NCBI RefSeq assembly: GCF_024519455.1
Contig: NZ_JALJRY010000002.1
Location: forward strand, 455,966-519,965
Source of the DNA: Streptomyces sp. STR69
GTDB taxonomy: Bacteria; Actinomycetota; Actinomycetes; Streptomycetales; Streptomycetaceae
DNA length: 64,000 nucleotides
Direction of reading: 5' to 3'
In this document: piece by piece, positions 26,271 through 33,790 of the stretch
Layout: every line of letters starts with the position of its first letter
Numbering within the stretch: the stretch's first letter is position 1
Made by a program: the position numbers and the translations under genes
The notes under the pieces: generated by a model
Told to the model about the DNA's origin: nothing
Seen by the model: the letters and a program-made list of their open reading frames with translations, nothing else
Database searches by the model: none

Positions 26271-26990
26271 TCAGACGAGGAGCGTGCCGCCGTCCACGAC
26301 CACCGTCGAACCGGTGGTGTAGCCGCCGCGCATCAGATACAGATACGCCTCGGCGACATCGGCCGGCTCCCCGATCCGGCCGACCGGGAGCGACCCGGCG
26401 ACGGACGCGAACAGGCCGTCCCGGTCCTCCTCGGGCAACTCCCGCCACAACTCGGTGCGCACGAGGCCGGGCGCCACCACGTTGACCCGCAGCGGCGCCA
26501 GCTCCAGGGCCAGCGCCCTGGTCAGCGACTCCATCGCCCCGCACAGCGCGGCGGCGACGGACGTACCGGGCATCGGCCTGCGCCCGGCGGTACCCGTGGT
26601 CAGCACCACCGAACCGCCCTCCCGGATCGACCCGGCACCGTACTTCACCGCCGTGTACGCACCCCACAACCGCGTGTCCAGGAACGCCCGGGCCCGCCCG
26701 AGGTCGGACTCCGCCACGCTCTCCATCAGCAGCGCCTCACCCGCCGTGTACACCAGGTGGTCGTATCCGCCGAGCGCCGCGAAGAAGTCCCGCACCGCGT
26801 CCGCGTCACCCGCGTCGAGCACCCGGCCCTCCGCGTCCTCCGGGAGCCGCTTCAGCGCCGCGTCCACACTCTCCTGCCGACGCGAGGCGACCACCACCCG
26901 GGCGCCCTCCCGCCCGGCCGCCTCCGCCACCGCGAGCCCGATACCCGCCGTACCGCCGATGACGACGATCCGCTGTCCTCGCAGTCCCAT
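26271..26990 (-). CDS. SDR-fold protein with a degenerate active site
   Basis: A 239-residue Rossmann protein with the SDR cofactor motif GGTAGIG near the N-terminus and the typical end VDGGTLLV. The catalytic region is altered: the serine region reads VVLTTGTAG, and the place of YxxxK in the segment TSVAAALCGAMESL carries no tyrosine or lysine. The VNVVAPGLVRT motif is intact. It may bind NAD(P) without classical SDR catalysis, or use other residues. The ATG at 26990 has AAAGGGG upstream. It is divergent from a LysR gene with a clear LysR box between them. Confidence 0.85.
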   Translation of the reverse strand: MGLRGQRIVVIGGTAGIGLAVAEAAGREGARVVVASRRQESVDAALKRLPEDAEGRVLDAGDADAVRDFFAALGGYDHLVYTAGEALLMESVAESDLGRARAFLDTRLWGAYTAVKYGAGSIREGGSVVLTTGTAGRRPMPGTSVAAALCGAMESLTRALALELAPLRVNVVAPGLVRTELWRELPEEDRDGLFASVAGSLPVGRIGEPADVAEAYLYLMRGGYTTGSTVVVDGGTLLV

Positions 26991-27070
26991 GTCCTGCCCC
27001 TTTCGCATTGCTGTGACGCCGTCCAGCCTGCGGTCGCCGCCACCCCGCCGTCCAAGACCTCTTTCGGCGA

Positions 27071-27095
27071 CGGCGATACCCTGAAGGCATCGCCG
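27071..27095. promoter_or_regulatory. LysR box (T-N11-A) between the SDR and LysR genes
   Basis: CGGCGAT (27071-27077) and ATCGCCG (27089-27095) form a perfect 7-bp inverted repeat separated by 11 bases, matching the T-N11-A consensus for LysR-type regulators. It sits in the divergent promoter about 35 bases from the LysR start. Confidence 0.65.
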
Positions 27096-27096
27096 A

Positions 27097-27120
27097 CGGC
27101 AACGGCAACGGCAACGGCAG
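27097..27120. repeat. Short CGGCAA hexamer repeat
   Basis: Three copies of CGGCAA followed by CGGCAG lie between the LysR box and the LysR ribosome binding site. Copy number could vary between strains. Confidence 0.6.
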
Positions 27121-27136
27121 GGAGGCGGTGGCACCC

Positions 27137-27967
27137 ATGGACCTCGACCTGCGGAAGGTCCGCTACTTCGTGGCGGTGGCCGAACTGCTCCACTTCGGGC
27201 GCGCGGCCGAACAACTGCACATCGCGCAGCCGGTGTTGAGCCGTCAGATCAGGGCCCTGGAAAAGGACTTGGACGCCACCCTCTTCGAACGCGACAGCCA
27301 CGGCGCGACCTTGACGGCCGCCGGACGCCAACTCCTCGACGACGCACGGACCTTGCTCGCCTCCGCGAACGCCACCCGCCGCAGGGTGCAACGCGCCGCA
27401 CACGGGCCGCACCGCCTCGTCGTCGGCTTCCGCGCCGGTGTCGTGATCACCCCCGCACTGCGCGCCTTCGCCGCCGCCCACCCCGAGGCCGAGGTCAAGG
27501 CCCGGCGGGTCGAATGGGACGACCAGGAACAGCTGATCCTCGACGGCACCGTCGACCTCGCCTACCTGCGCCGCCCCATCCGAGAACAGGGCCTCACCCT
27601 GCTCCCGCTCTTCACCGAGACCCGGGTGGCCATGCTCCCCGCCGACCACCGGCTCGCCGGCAAACCGGACCTCGTCCTGGCCGACCTCGACGGCGAGACC
27701 TGGCTGCGCTACCTCAACCCCCACCCCGACCCCGACGACGTACCGATCCGCAGCATCGAGGAGAAGTTCGAGAACGTCGCCTCCGGAGCGGGCATCACCA
27801 TGGTCCCCGTCTCCGTCGCCGAGCAGTACTCCCGCCCCGACATCACCTACGTCCCCGTGACCGACGCCGAACCCGACGAGGTGATCCTCGCCTGGGAGAC
27901 GACCCGCCGCTCACCCCTCGTCACGGCGTTCGTACGGGCCGCACAGGGCGTCGAGGGTCAGGACTGA
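27137..27967 (+). CDS. LysR family transcriptional regulator
   Basis: A LysR-type regulator of 276 residues with the N-terminal HTH (LRKVRYFVAVAELLHFGRAAEQLHIAQPVLSRQIRALE) and a substrate-binding domain starting at HRLVVGFRAGV. The sequence resembles regulators of aromatic or small-molecule catabolism in Streptomyces. ATG 27137 gives the usual N-terminus; GTG 27128 is an alternative closer to the GGGAGG ribosome binding site. It very probably controls the divergent SDR-like gene through the T-N11-A box. Confidence 0.92.
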   Translation: MDLDLRKVRYFVAVAELLHFGRAAEQLHIAQPVLSRQIRALEKDLDATLFERDSHGATLTAAGRQLLDDARTLLASANATRRRVQRAAHGPHRLVVGFRAGVVITPALRAFAAAHPEAEVKARRVEWDDQEQLILDGTVDLAYLRRPIREQGLTLLPLFTETRVAMLPADHRLAGKPDLVLADLDGETWLRYLNPHPDPDDVPIRSIEEKFENVASGAGITMVPVSVAEQYSRPDITYVPVTDAEPDEVILAWETTRRSPLVTAFVRAAQGVEGQD

Positions 27968-28018
27968 GGCGGGGCCCCTGCGGCGCAGGGGGCGCTCCCC
28001 GCCGGCCGGGGCCCCGCC
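27968..28018. terminator. Hairpin terminator between LysR and fdhD
   Basis: A perfect 11-bp stem (GGCGGGGCCCC at 27968-27978 and its complement at 28008-28018) encloses further GC-rich pairing. It separates the convergent LysR and fdhD genes. Confidence 0.6.
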
Positions 28019-28040
28019 GCCGTGCCGCGGGGCGGGGGCG

Positions 28041-28889
28041 TCAGCCCTGGGTGGCCGTGGCCGTCAGGGCGATGCGGTCCTCGCCCGCGTACACGTTCAT
28101 GTTGCTGCCCCGCAGGAAGCCCACCAGGGTCAGCCCCGTCTCCGCCGCCAGGTCCACGGCCAGCGACGAGGGCGCCGACACCGCCGCCAGCACCGGGATC
28201 CCGGCCATCACGGCCTTCTGCGCCAGCTCGAAGGAGGCCCGGCCCGAGACGAGCAGGATCACCCGGGACAGCGGCAGGTCCCCGTTCTGCAGGGCACGGC
28301 CGACCAGCTTGTCGACCGCGTTGTGCCGGCCCACGTCCTCCCGTACGTCCAGCAGCTCACCCTCCTCACTGAACAGGGCCGCCGCATGCAGACCCCCGGT
28401 CCGGTCGAAGACCCGCTGGGCCGCGCGCAGCCGGTCGGGGAGGCTCGCGAGCAGCGCGGGCTCGACACGGACCGGGGGAGTGTCGGTGATCGGCCAGCGG
28501 GTCGTCGTACGGACCGCGTCCAGGCTCGCCTTGCCGCACAGACCGCACGACGACGTCGTATACACGTTCCGCTCCAGCGTGATGTCCGGAATCACCACGT
28601 CGGGGGAGGTCCGTACGTCCACCACGTTGTAGGAGTTCGAACCGTCGACGGTCGCCCCCGCGCAGTACACGATGTTCTGCAGATCGTATGCGTTCGCCAG
28701 TACACCCTCGCTGACCAGGAACCCGGCCGCGAGCGCGAAGTCGTCGCCCGGTGTGCGCATGGTGATCGCGAGCGGCTTGCCGTTGAGCCGGATCTCCAGG
28801 GGTTCCTCGGCGACGAGCGTGTCCGGGCGGCTGGAGACCGCGCCGTCCCGGATCCGGATCACCTTGCGTCGTTCCGTGACTCGTCCCAT
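28041..28889 (-). CDS. fdhD: Formate dehydrogenase accessory sulfurtransferase FdhD
   Basis: FdhD transfers sulfur to the molybdenum/tungsten bis-MGD cofactor of formate dehydrogenase. The 282-residue protein has the key CxxC motif (SSCGLCGKAS), the N-terminal EEPLEIRLNG and the conserved block DVREDVGRHNAVDKLVGRAL. ATG 28889 gives the usual start (MGRVTERRKV). No formate dehydrogenase structural gene is in the window. Its place at the edge of the oxalate/formate locus, 135 bases downstream of the PanE-like gene on the same strand, suggests that it supports disposal of the formate produced there. Confidence 0.95.
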   Translation of the reverse strand: MGRVTERRKVIRIRDGAVSSRPDTLVAEEPLEIRLNGKPLAITMRTPGDDFALAAGFLVSEGVLANAYDLQNIVYCAGATVDGSNSYNVVDVRTSPDVVIPDITLERNVYTTSSCGLCGKASLDAVRTTTRWPITDTPPVRVEPALLASLPDRLRAAQRVFDRTGGLHAAALFSEEGELLDVREDVGRHNAVDKLVGRALQNGDLPLSRVILLVSGRASFELAQKAVMAGIPVLAAVSAPSSLAVDLAAETGLTLVGFLRGSNMNVYAGEDRIALTATATQG

Positions 28890-29024
28890 GTCCTGATCAG
28901 CCCCGGTTCTGTACGTGCTGGTGGCCGAAACGGCCCTTGCTGCAGAGGTGACCCTCACGCCTTCATTGTCCTGCACGTGCGGAGCGAGTCGGCGGCCCAC
29001 CCACGTCTCCTCGCACGGCACCCC

Positions 29025-29996
29025 TCATGCGGCACTTCTCAGCGCGAGCAGGTCCGAGATGGCGTGCACGGTGCGCAGGGTGGGCACCTCCACGCCGGTG
29101 ATCTCCGCCAACTCGACGACGGCAGCGAGGAGCACGTCGAGTTCGAGCGGCTTGCCGCGCTCCAGGTCCTGGAGCGTCGAGGTGCGGTGGTCACCGACGC
29201 GTTCCGCGCCCGCGAGCCGCCGCTCGATGGAGACGCCGACCTCGCACCCCAGGGCCTCGGCGACGGAGAGCGTCTCGGTCATCATGATCTCGATGACCCT
29301 GCGGGTTCCGCCGTGCAGACACATCTGCCGCATGGTGGCGCGGGCCAGCGCGCTGATCGGGTTGAACGAGATGTTGCCGAGCAGCTTGAGCCAGATGTCG
29401 TTGCGCAACTCCGGCTCGACCGGGCACTTCAATCCGCCGGCCCGCATGGCCTCGCTCAGCGCGAGACAGCGTGCCGAGACGCTCCGGTCGGGCTCCCCGA
29501 TCGAGAACCGGGTGCCTTCGAGATGGCGCACGACTCCCGGGCCTGCGAGCTCCGTCGCCGCGTAGACGACACAGCCGACGGCCCGTTCGGGCGCGAGCAC
29601 CGCACTGACCGCGCCGTCCGGGTCCACACTCTCGATGCGCTGCCCGTCGTAGGGGCCGCCGTGCGCGTGGAAGTACCACCAGGGGATGCCGTTCTGGGCC
29701 GCCACCACCGCCGTGGTGTCGTGCAACAGGGGCGCGATGAGCGGCCCGCACGCCGCGTACGCATTGGCCTTCAGACCGAGGAGGACGAAGTCGACCGGGC
29801 CGATCTCCGCCGGGTCGTCGGTGGCATGGACGCGGGCGGTGAAGTCGCCGCGCGGGCTGAGGACTTGGACGCCGTGCTGCCTCATGGCCGCGAGATGCGG
29901 TCCACGGGCGACGAGATGCACATCGGCGCCCGCACGGTGGAGTGCGGCGCCGACATAGGCACCGATCGCACCGGCGCCGAGGACTGCGACTTTCAC
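29025..29996 (-). CDS. 2-dehydropantoate 2-reductase (PanE/ApbA) family protein
   Basis: A 323-residue NADPH-dependent reductase with the N-terminal Rossmann motif VLGAGAIGAYVGAAL (residues 5-19), the central motif LGLKANA holding the family lysine, and the C-terminal helical domain containing LRNDIWLKLLGNISFNP with the substrate-binding Asn/Lys pattern. The housekeeping role is ketopantoate reduction in pantothenate/CoA synthesis. Its placement beside an oxalate and CoA-thioester locus might mean a CoA-supply role, or reduction of another 2-oxoacid such as glyoxylate; this is inference. It is divergent from the OFA transporter, sharing a promoter region that contains one of the conserved operator-like elements. 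Confidence 0.88.
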   Translation of the reverse strand: MKVAVLGAGAIGAYVGAALHRAGADVHLVARGPHLAAMRQHGVQVLSPRGDFTARVHATDDPAEIGPVDFVLLGLKANAYAACGPLIAPLLHDTTAVVAAQNGIPWWYFHAHGGPYDGQRIESVDPDGAVSAVLAPERAVGCVVYAATELAGPGVVRHLEGTRFSIGEPDRSVSARCLALSEAMRAGGLKCPVEPELRNDIWLKLLGNISFNPISALARATMRQMCLHGGTRRVIEIMMTETLSVAEALGCEVGVSIERRLAGAERVGDHRTSTLQDLERGKPLELDVLLAAVVELAEITGVEVPTLRTVHAISDLLALRSAA

Positions 29997-30076
29997 TGGG
30001 AACTCTCCGTTCGGTCGAGGGAGTACCGCGGAGGTGGCTGCCGTTGCTGCCGTCCGGCCAGTACGGACGGCAGAAA

Positions 30077-30110
30077 AACAGTGTCGACGAAATATTGTCT
30101 ACAGTATGGA
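30077..30110. promoter_or_regulatory. Shared oxalate-locus element, copy 1
   Basis: The region holds GTCGACGAA (30083-30091) followed by ATTGTCTACAGTATGG, between the divergent PanE-like and OFA genes. The GT(C/A)GACGAA core recurs at two other divergent or regulatory promoters in this locus (32861 and 41847). It is a probable GntR-family operator. Confidence 0.5.
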
Positions 30111-30258
30111 GTCGAGGGTCGGCAAGGGTTCGGACAGCGCCCGTTGCGTCAACGCCCGTTCCAGCGGCGACCGTTCGGCGCATTCTGCATACCGCTCATC
30201 GCACACGGTCGACGCGCCGCCTTCTCAACTCCCTTGCCACTCCCTACCGTCCGGGATC

Positions 30259-31602
30259 ATGAGTCCCCCAGTAGCACCCCCGGCGTGGAGCCGCTGGCTG
30301 GTTCCCCCCGCCGCCCTCTCGGTGCACCTCTCCATCGGCCAGGCCTACGCCTGGAGCGTCTTCAAGCCGCCGCTCGAATCCTCACTCAATCTCAGCGGCA
30401 CACAGAGCGCGCTGCCCTTCCAACTCGCCATCGTCATGCTCGGATTGTCGGCCGCGTTCGGCGGCACCCTCGTCGAGCGCAACGGACCGCGCTGGGCGAT
30501 GACCGTCGCCCTGATCTGTTTCTCCTCCGGCTTCCTGATCTCCGCGCTGGGCGCGGAGACGAAGCAGTTCTGGCTGATCGTCCTCGGCTACGGCTTCGTC
30601 GGCGGCATCGGCCTCGGCATCGGCTACATCTCGCCGGTCTCGACCCTGATCAAGTGGTTCCCGGACCGGCCGGGCATGGCCACCGGCATCGCCATCATGG
30701 GCTTCGGCGGCGGCGCGCTCATCGCCTCCCCGTGGACTGCCCAGATGCTGAAGTCGTTCGGCTCCGACAACTCCGGCATCGCGCAGACGTTCCTCGTACT
30801 CGGTCTTTCGTATGCGGTCTTCATGACACTCGGTGTGCTGCTCGTGCGGGTGCCGCGCACCGAAGGCTCCCAGGACCCGGCGAACGCGCCCGGCGCCCCC
30901 GCCCTCACCGGCGTCCAGGTCTCCGCCAACAGCGCCGTGCGCACCCCGCAGTTCTGGTGCCTGTGGGTCGTCCTGTGCATGAACGTGACCGCGGGCATCG
31001 GCATCCTGGAGAAGGCCGCCCCGATGATCACGGACTTCTTCGCGGACACCTCCACACCGGTCACGGTGTCGGCCGCCGCCGGCTTCGTCGCGCTGCTCTC
31101 CGCGGCCAACATGGCCGGCCGTATCGGCTGGTCGTCGACCTCCGACCTGATCGGACGCAAGAACATCTACCGCGTCTACCTGGGCGTCGGCGCGGTCATG
31201 TACGCGCTCATCGCACTGTTCGGCGACTCCTCGAAGCCGCTGTTCATCCTGTGCGCGCTGGTCATCCTCTCCTTCTACGGCGGCGGCTTCGCGACCGTAC
31301 CCGCATACCTGAAGGACCTCTTCGGGACCTACCAGGTGGGCGCGATCCACGGCCGGCTCCTCACCGCCTGGTCCCTGGCCGGTGTCCTCGGACCGCTGAT
31401 CGTGAACTGGATCGCCGACCACCAGAAGGACGCCGGCAAACACGGCGCCGCCCTCTACGACACCTCCTTCCTGATCATGATCGGACTCCTCGTCATCGGC
31501 TTCGTCGCCAACGAACTCGTCCGGCCCGTCAACCCCCGCCACCACATCCCCGCCCAGAGGGAGGCCGTCGATGTCGAACGACACCAGCCAGAGTCCGCCT
31601 GA
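30259..31602 (+). CDS. OFA family MFS transporter (oxalate/formate antiporter-type)
   Basis: A 447-residue, 12-helix MFS protein of the oxalate:formate antiporter family. It shows SIGQAYAWSVFKPPLE in helix 1, a motif with GLGIGYISPVSTLIKWFPDRPG, and a matching second half (VPAYLKDLFGTYQVGAIHG). The family exchanges oxalate for formate or imports related carboxylates; transport direction cannot be read from sequence. ATG 30259 is chosen because longer frames enter the promoter element. Its 3' end overlaps a 44-codon membrane peptide gene by 32 bases. It differs from the two tandem OFA paralogs at 33.8-36.6 kb, which carry an extra N-terminal region. Confidence 0.9.
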   Translation: MSPPVAPPAWSRWLVPPAALSVHLSIGQAYAWSVFKPPLESSLNLSGTQSALPFQLAIVMLGLSAAFGGTLVERNGPRWAMTVALICFSSGFLISALGAETKQFWLIVLGYGFVGGIGLGIGYISPVSTLIKWFPDRPGMATGIAIMGFGGGALIASPWTAQMLKSFGSDNSGIAQTFLVLGLSYAVFMTLGVLLVRVPRTEGSQDPANAPGAPALTGVQVSANSAVRTPQFWCLWVVLCMNVTAGIGILEKAAPMITDFFADTSTPVTVSAAAGFVALLSAANMAGRIGWSSTSDLIGRKNIYRVYLGVGAVMYALIALFGDSSKPLFILCALVILSFYGGGFATVPAYLKDLFGTYQVGAIHGRLLTAWSLAGVLGPLIVNWIADHQKDAGKHGAALYDTSFLIMIGLLVIGFVANELVRPVNPRHHIPAQREAVDVERHQPESA

Positions 31603-31705
31603 CCGACGGCCGCTCGTCGCCTTCGCCTGGCTCTGGGTGGGCGCGCCCCTTGCGTACGGCCTGTACGAACTCGTCCTCAAGGCGAAGCAGCTGTTCACCG
31701 GCTGA
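31571..31705 (+). CDS. Small membrane subunit of the OFA transporter (44 residues)
   Basis: An ATG at 31571 opens a 44-residue frame overlapping the last 32 bases of the OFA transporter gene and ending at TGA 31703-31705. The product begins MSNDTSQSPPDRRPLV and has one hydrophobic segment (FAWLWVGAPLAYGLYELVLK) with a short basic tail. Small single-pass proteins in this position are seen after OFA transporters in actinobacteria and are annotated as MFS transporter small subunits. I infer it assists stability or activity. It is easily missed because of its size and overlap. Confidence 0.75.
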   Translation: MSNDTSQSPPDRRPLVAFAWLWVGAPLAYGLYELVLKAKQLFTG

Positions 31706-31854
31706 ATGTTCGGGCGACACCGTCAATCACAGGATGGATGACAGAAGCCGACAACCCGGACGGTAGTTTCCTGTGGCATCACCTGCCGTCGTACCCGCGA
31801 GTCACTGGCAAGACTGGTGGATCCCGCTACCCAAGGCAACGAGGGGGACCACCC

Positions 31855-32793
31855 ATGAACGGCACGCGGATCGCCGCCGTCGGCCACTACCAGCCCGCCA
31901 AGGTACTCACCAACGAGGACCTGGCGGGCATGGTCGACACGAGTCACGAGTGGATCACCTCTCGCGTGGGCATCAAGACCCGCCACATCGCCGGGCCCGA
32001 CGAACCCGTCGACGAGCTGGCCGCGCACGCCGCCGCCAAGGCCCTCGCCGCCGCGGGCCTGACGCCCGGGGACATCGACCTGGTCCTGGTCGCCACCTCC
32101 ACGGCCATCGACCGCTCCCCGAACATGGCCGCCCGCGTCGCCGCCCGCCTCGGCATCCCCTCGCCCGCCGCCATGGACGTCAACGTCGTGTGCGCCGGCT
32201 TCACCCACGCCCTGGCCACCGCCGACCACGCCGTCCGCGCGGGAGCGGCCGTACGGGCCCTGGTCATCGGCGCCGACAAGATGTCCGAGGTCACCGACTG
32301 GACCGACCGGACGACCTGCGTCCTCGTCGGCGACGGAGCGGGCGCCGCCGTCGTCGAGGCCGCGGACGAACCCGGCATCGGACCGGTCCTGTGGGGATCC
32401 GTGCCCGAGATGGGACACGCGGTACGGATCGAGGGCACGCCCCCGCGGTTCGCGCAGGAGGGCCAGAGCGTCTACCGCTGGGCCACCACCCAACTCCCGC
32501 CCATCGCCCGCAAGGCCTGCGAGAAGGCCGGCCTGACCCCCGCCGACCTCGCCGGCGTCGTCCTCCACCAGGCGAACCTGCGCATCATCGAACCCCTCGC
32601 CGAGAAGATCGGCGCCGTCAACGCGGTCGTCGCCCGCGATGTCGTCCAATCGGGCAACACCTCCGCCGCCAGCATCCCCCTCGCGTTCTCGAAGCTCGTC
32701 GAACAGGGCGCCGTCCGCACCGGCGATCCGGTCCTGCTGTTCGGCTTCGGCGGGAATCTGTCGTACGCCGGTCAGGTCGTCCGATGCCCCTGA
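31855..32793 (+). CDS. Beta-ketoacyl-ACP synthase III (FabH)-like protein
   Basis: A 312-residue KAS III-type condensing enzyme. The catalytic triad is intact: Cys in NVVCAGFTHA, His in VVLHQANLRII and Asn in QSGNTSAASI. The C-terminal LLFGFGGNLSYAGQVV replaces the usual GFGAGLSWGA. The family condenses acyl-CoA starters with malonyl-ACP or transfers acyl groups. It lies within the oxalate locus without an obvious pathway partner; use of a CoA thioester made by the locus is conceivable but unproven. ATG 31855 follows GAGGGGGA. No acyl carrier protein or other polyketide gene is nearby. Confidence 0.87.
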   Translation: MNGTRIAAVGHYQPAKVLTNEDLAGMVDTSHEWITSRVGIKTRHIAGPDEPVDELAAHAAAKALAAAGLTPGDIDLVLVATSTAIDRSPNMAARVAARLGIPSPAAMDVNVVCAGFTHALATADHAVRAGAAVRALVIGADKMSEVTDWTDRTTCVLVGDGAGAAVVEAADEPGIGPVLWGSVPEMGHAVRIEGTPPRFAQEGQSVYRWATTQLPPIARKACEKAGLTPADLAGVVLHQANLRIIEPLAEKIGAVNAVVARDVVQSGNTSAASIPLAFSKLVEQGAVRTGDPVLLFGFGGNLSYAGQVVRCP

Positions 32794-32849
32794 CCTGCGC
32801 ATACGTCCCGGTGTGACGAGACCGACCGGCATACCCTCTGGCTACTGTG

Positions 32850-32890
32850 CGCCGTAGACTGTAGACGAAAGACAATCCATACTGGATTTC
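32850..32890. promoter_or_regulatory. Shared oxalate-locus element, copy 2
   Basis: Upstream of the GntR gene, GTAGACGAA (32861-32869) lies within GACTGTAGACGAAAGACAATCC, matching the core found at 30083 and 41847. Position upstream of the regulator itself suggests autoregulation. Confidence 0.5.
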
Positions 32891-32942
32891 CGGCTGTTGT
32901 GGCCGTGTCGCCCGTATGCGAAAACTCGTCTGCACACGTCTG

Positions 32943-32994
32943 TATGCACAAGCCCGCATGCACCGACCCGTATACGCGGGTCCATATGCACAAG
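32943..32994. repeat. Direct repeats and an inverted repeat in the GntR leader
   Basis: TATGCACAAG occurs at 32943-32952 and again at 32985-32994. Between them lie GCATGCAC and an inverted repeat ACCCG-TATACG-CGGGT (32966-32981). The cluster of sites sits between the shared element and the GntR start, so it may be a second, separate regulatory module. Confidence 0.45.
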
Positions 32995-33022
32995 GCCGGG
33001 CGCCGCCAAGGAGGGGACCGTG

Positions 33023-33700
33023 ATGTTGTCCGCAGGACTGCCGCAGGGAGCGGTGCCCAAGCTCGAACGCCCGGGCCCGCTGCGCGACCGTGTCTACGAG
33101 GCGCTGCTCGAACTCATCACCACGCGCGCCCTGCAGCCCGGCCAGCATCTCGTCGAGAGTGAACTCGCCGGGCACCTCGGGGTGTCCCGGCAGCCCGTGC
33201 GGGAGGCGTTGCAGCGGCTCAACACCGAGGGCTGGGTCGATCTGCGGCCCGCGCAGGGCGCGTTCGTGCACGAGCCGACGGAGGAGGAGGCCGACCAACT
33301 CCTCACCGTACGCACCCTGTTGGAGGCCGAGGCCGCCCGCCTCGCCGCCGCCAACGCGGGCAGCGCCGGCATCGCCGTCCTTCAGGAGCTGTGCGCGGAG
33401 GGGGAGCGGGCCGTCGACGCCGACGACGTGGACGCCGCCGTCGCCATGAACGCCCGCTTCCACGCGAAGGTCATGGAACTGGCCGGCAACGCCGTCCTCG
33501 CCGAACTCGCCGCGCAGGTCGACCGCCGGGTGCGCTGGTACTACACGCCGGTGGCACGGCAGCGCGGTCTGACGTCCTGGATCGAGCACCGGCACCTGAT
33601 CGACGCGATCGCGGCCCGCGACGAACTGCGCGCGAGCCTTCTGATGCGGGAACACACCGAGCACACCCGGCGGTCGTACCACGAGCGCGAGAAGTCCTGA
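33023..33700 (+). CDS. GntR family transcriptional regulator, FadR/FCD subfamily
   Basis: The 225-residue protein has a GntR winged helix (LRDRVYEALLELITTRALQPG...ESELAGHLGVSRQPVREALQRL) and an all-helical FCD ligand-binding domain with the metal-binding histidine pattern (NARFHAKVM, EHRHLIDAI). FCD regulators typically sense carboxylic acids, so oxalate, formyl-CoA-linked metabolites or glyoxylate are plausible ligands. ATG 33023 (or GTG 33020) follows GGAGGGG. Its central place and the shared promoter motif make it the prime candidate regulator for the oxalate locus. Confidence 0.92.
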   Translation: MLSAGLPQGAVPKLERPGPLRDRVYEALLELITTRALQPGQHLVESELAGHLGVSRQPVREALQRLNTEGWVDLRPAQGAFVHEPTEEEADQLLTVRTLLEAEAARLAAANAGSAGIAVLQELCAEGERAVDADDVDAAVAMNARFHAKVMELAGNAVLAELAAQVDRRVRWYYTPVARQRGLTSWIEHRHLIDAIAARDELRASLLMREHTEHTRRSYHEREKS

Positions 33701-33715
33701 GCCGCCTGAGCCGGG

Positions 33716-33747
33716 CGATGGCCCTCCCGCATCGAGGAGGGCCATCG
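33716..33747. terminator. Bidirectional hairpin terminator between GntR and OFA genes
   Basis: A perfect 12-bp stem (CGATGGCCCTCC at 33716-33727 with 33736-33747) and an 8-base loop lie between the convergent GntR gene and the end of the minus-strand oxalate operon. Confidence 0.75.
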
Positions 33748-33790
33748 GGTGGGTCCAGGCAGGTCTGCGCCGGTGCCGTGAGGTGAACTG

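Noticed and set aside
27097..27120. CRISPR-like or phase-variable repeat
   Set aside because: Only a four-unit hexamer run without spacers, in a promoter; too short for CRISPR and not in a coding frame.
28323..31766. A 1147-codon plus-strand frame across fdhD, PanE and OFA genes
   Set aside because: Composition is Arg/Pro/His-rich, it crosses three well-supported genes and contains no domain.
31855..32793. KAS III gene as the seed of a polyketide or fatty-acid biosynthetic cluster
   Set aside because: No acyl carrier protein, ketosynthase pair or tailoring genes nearby; neighbours are oxalate catabolism genes.
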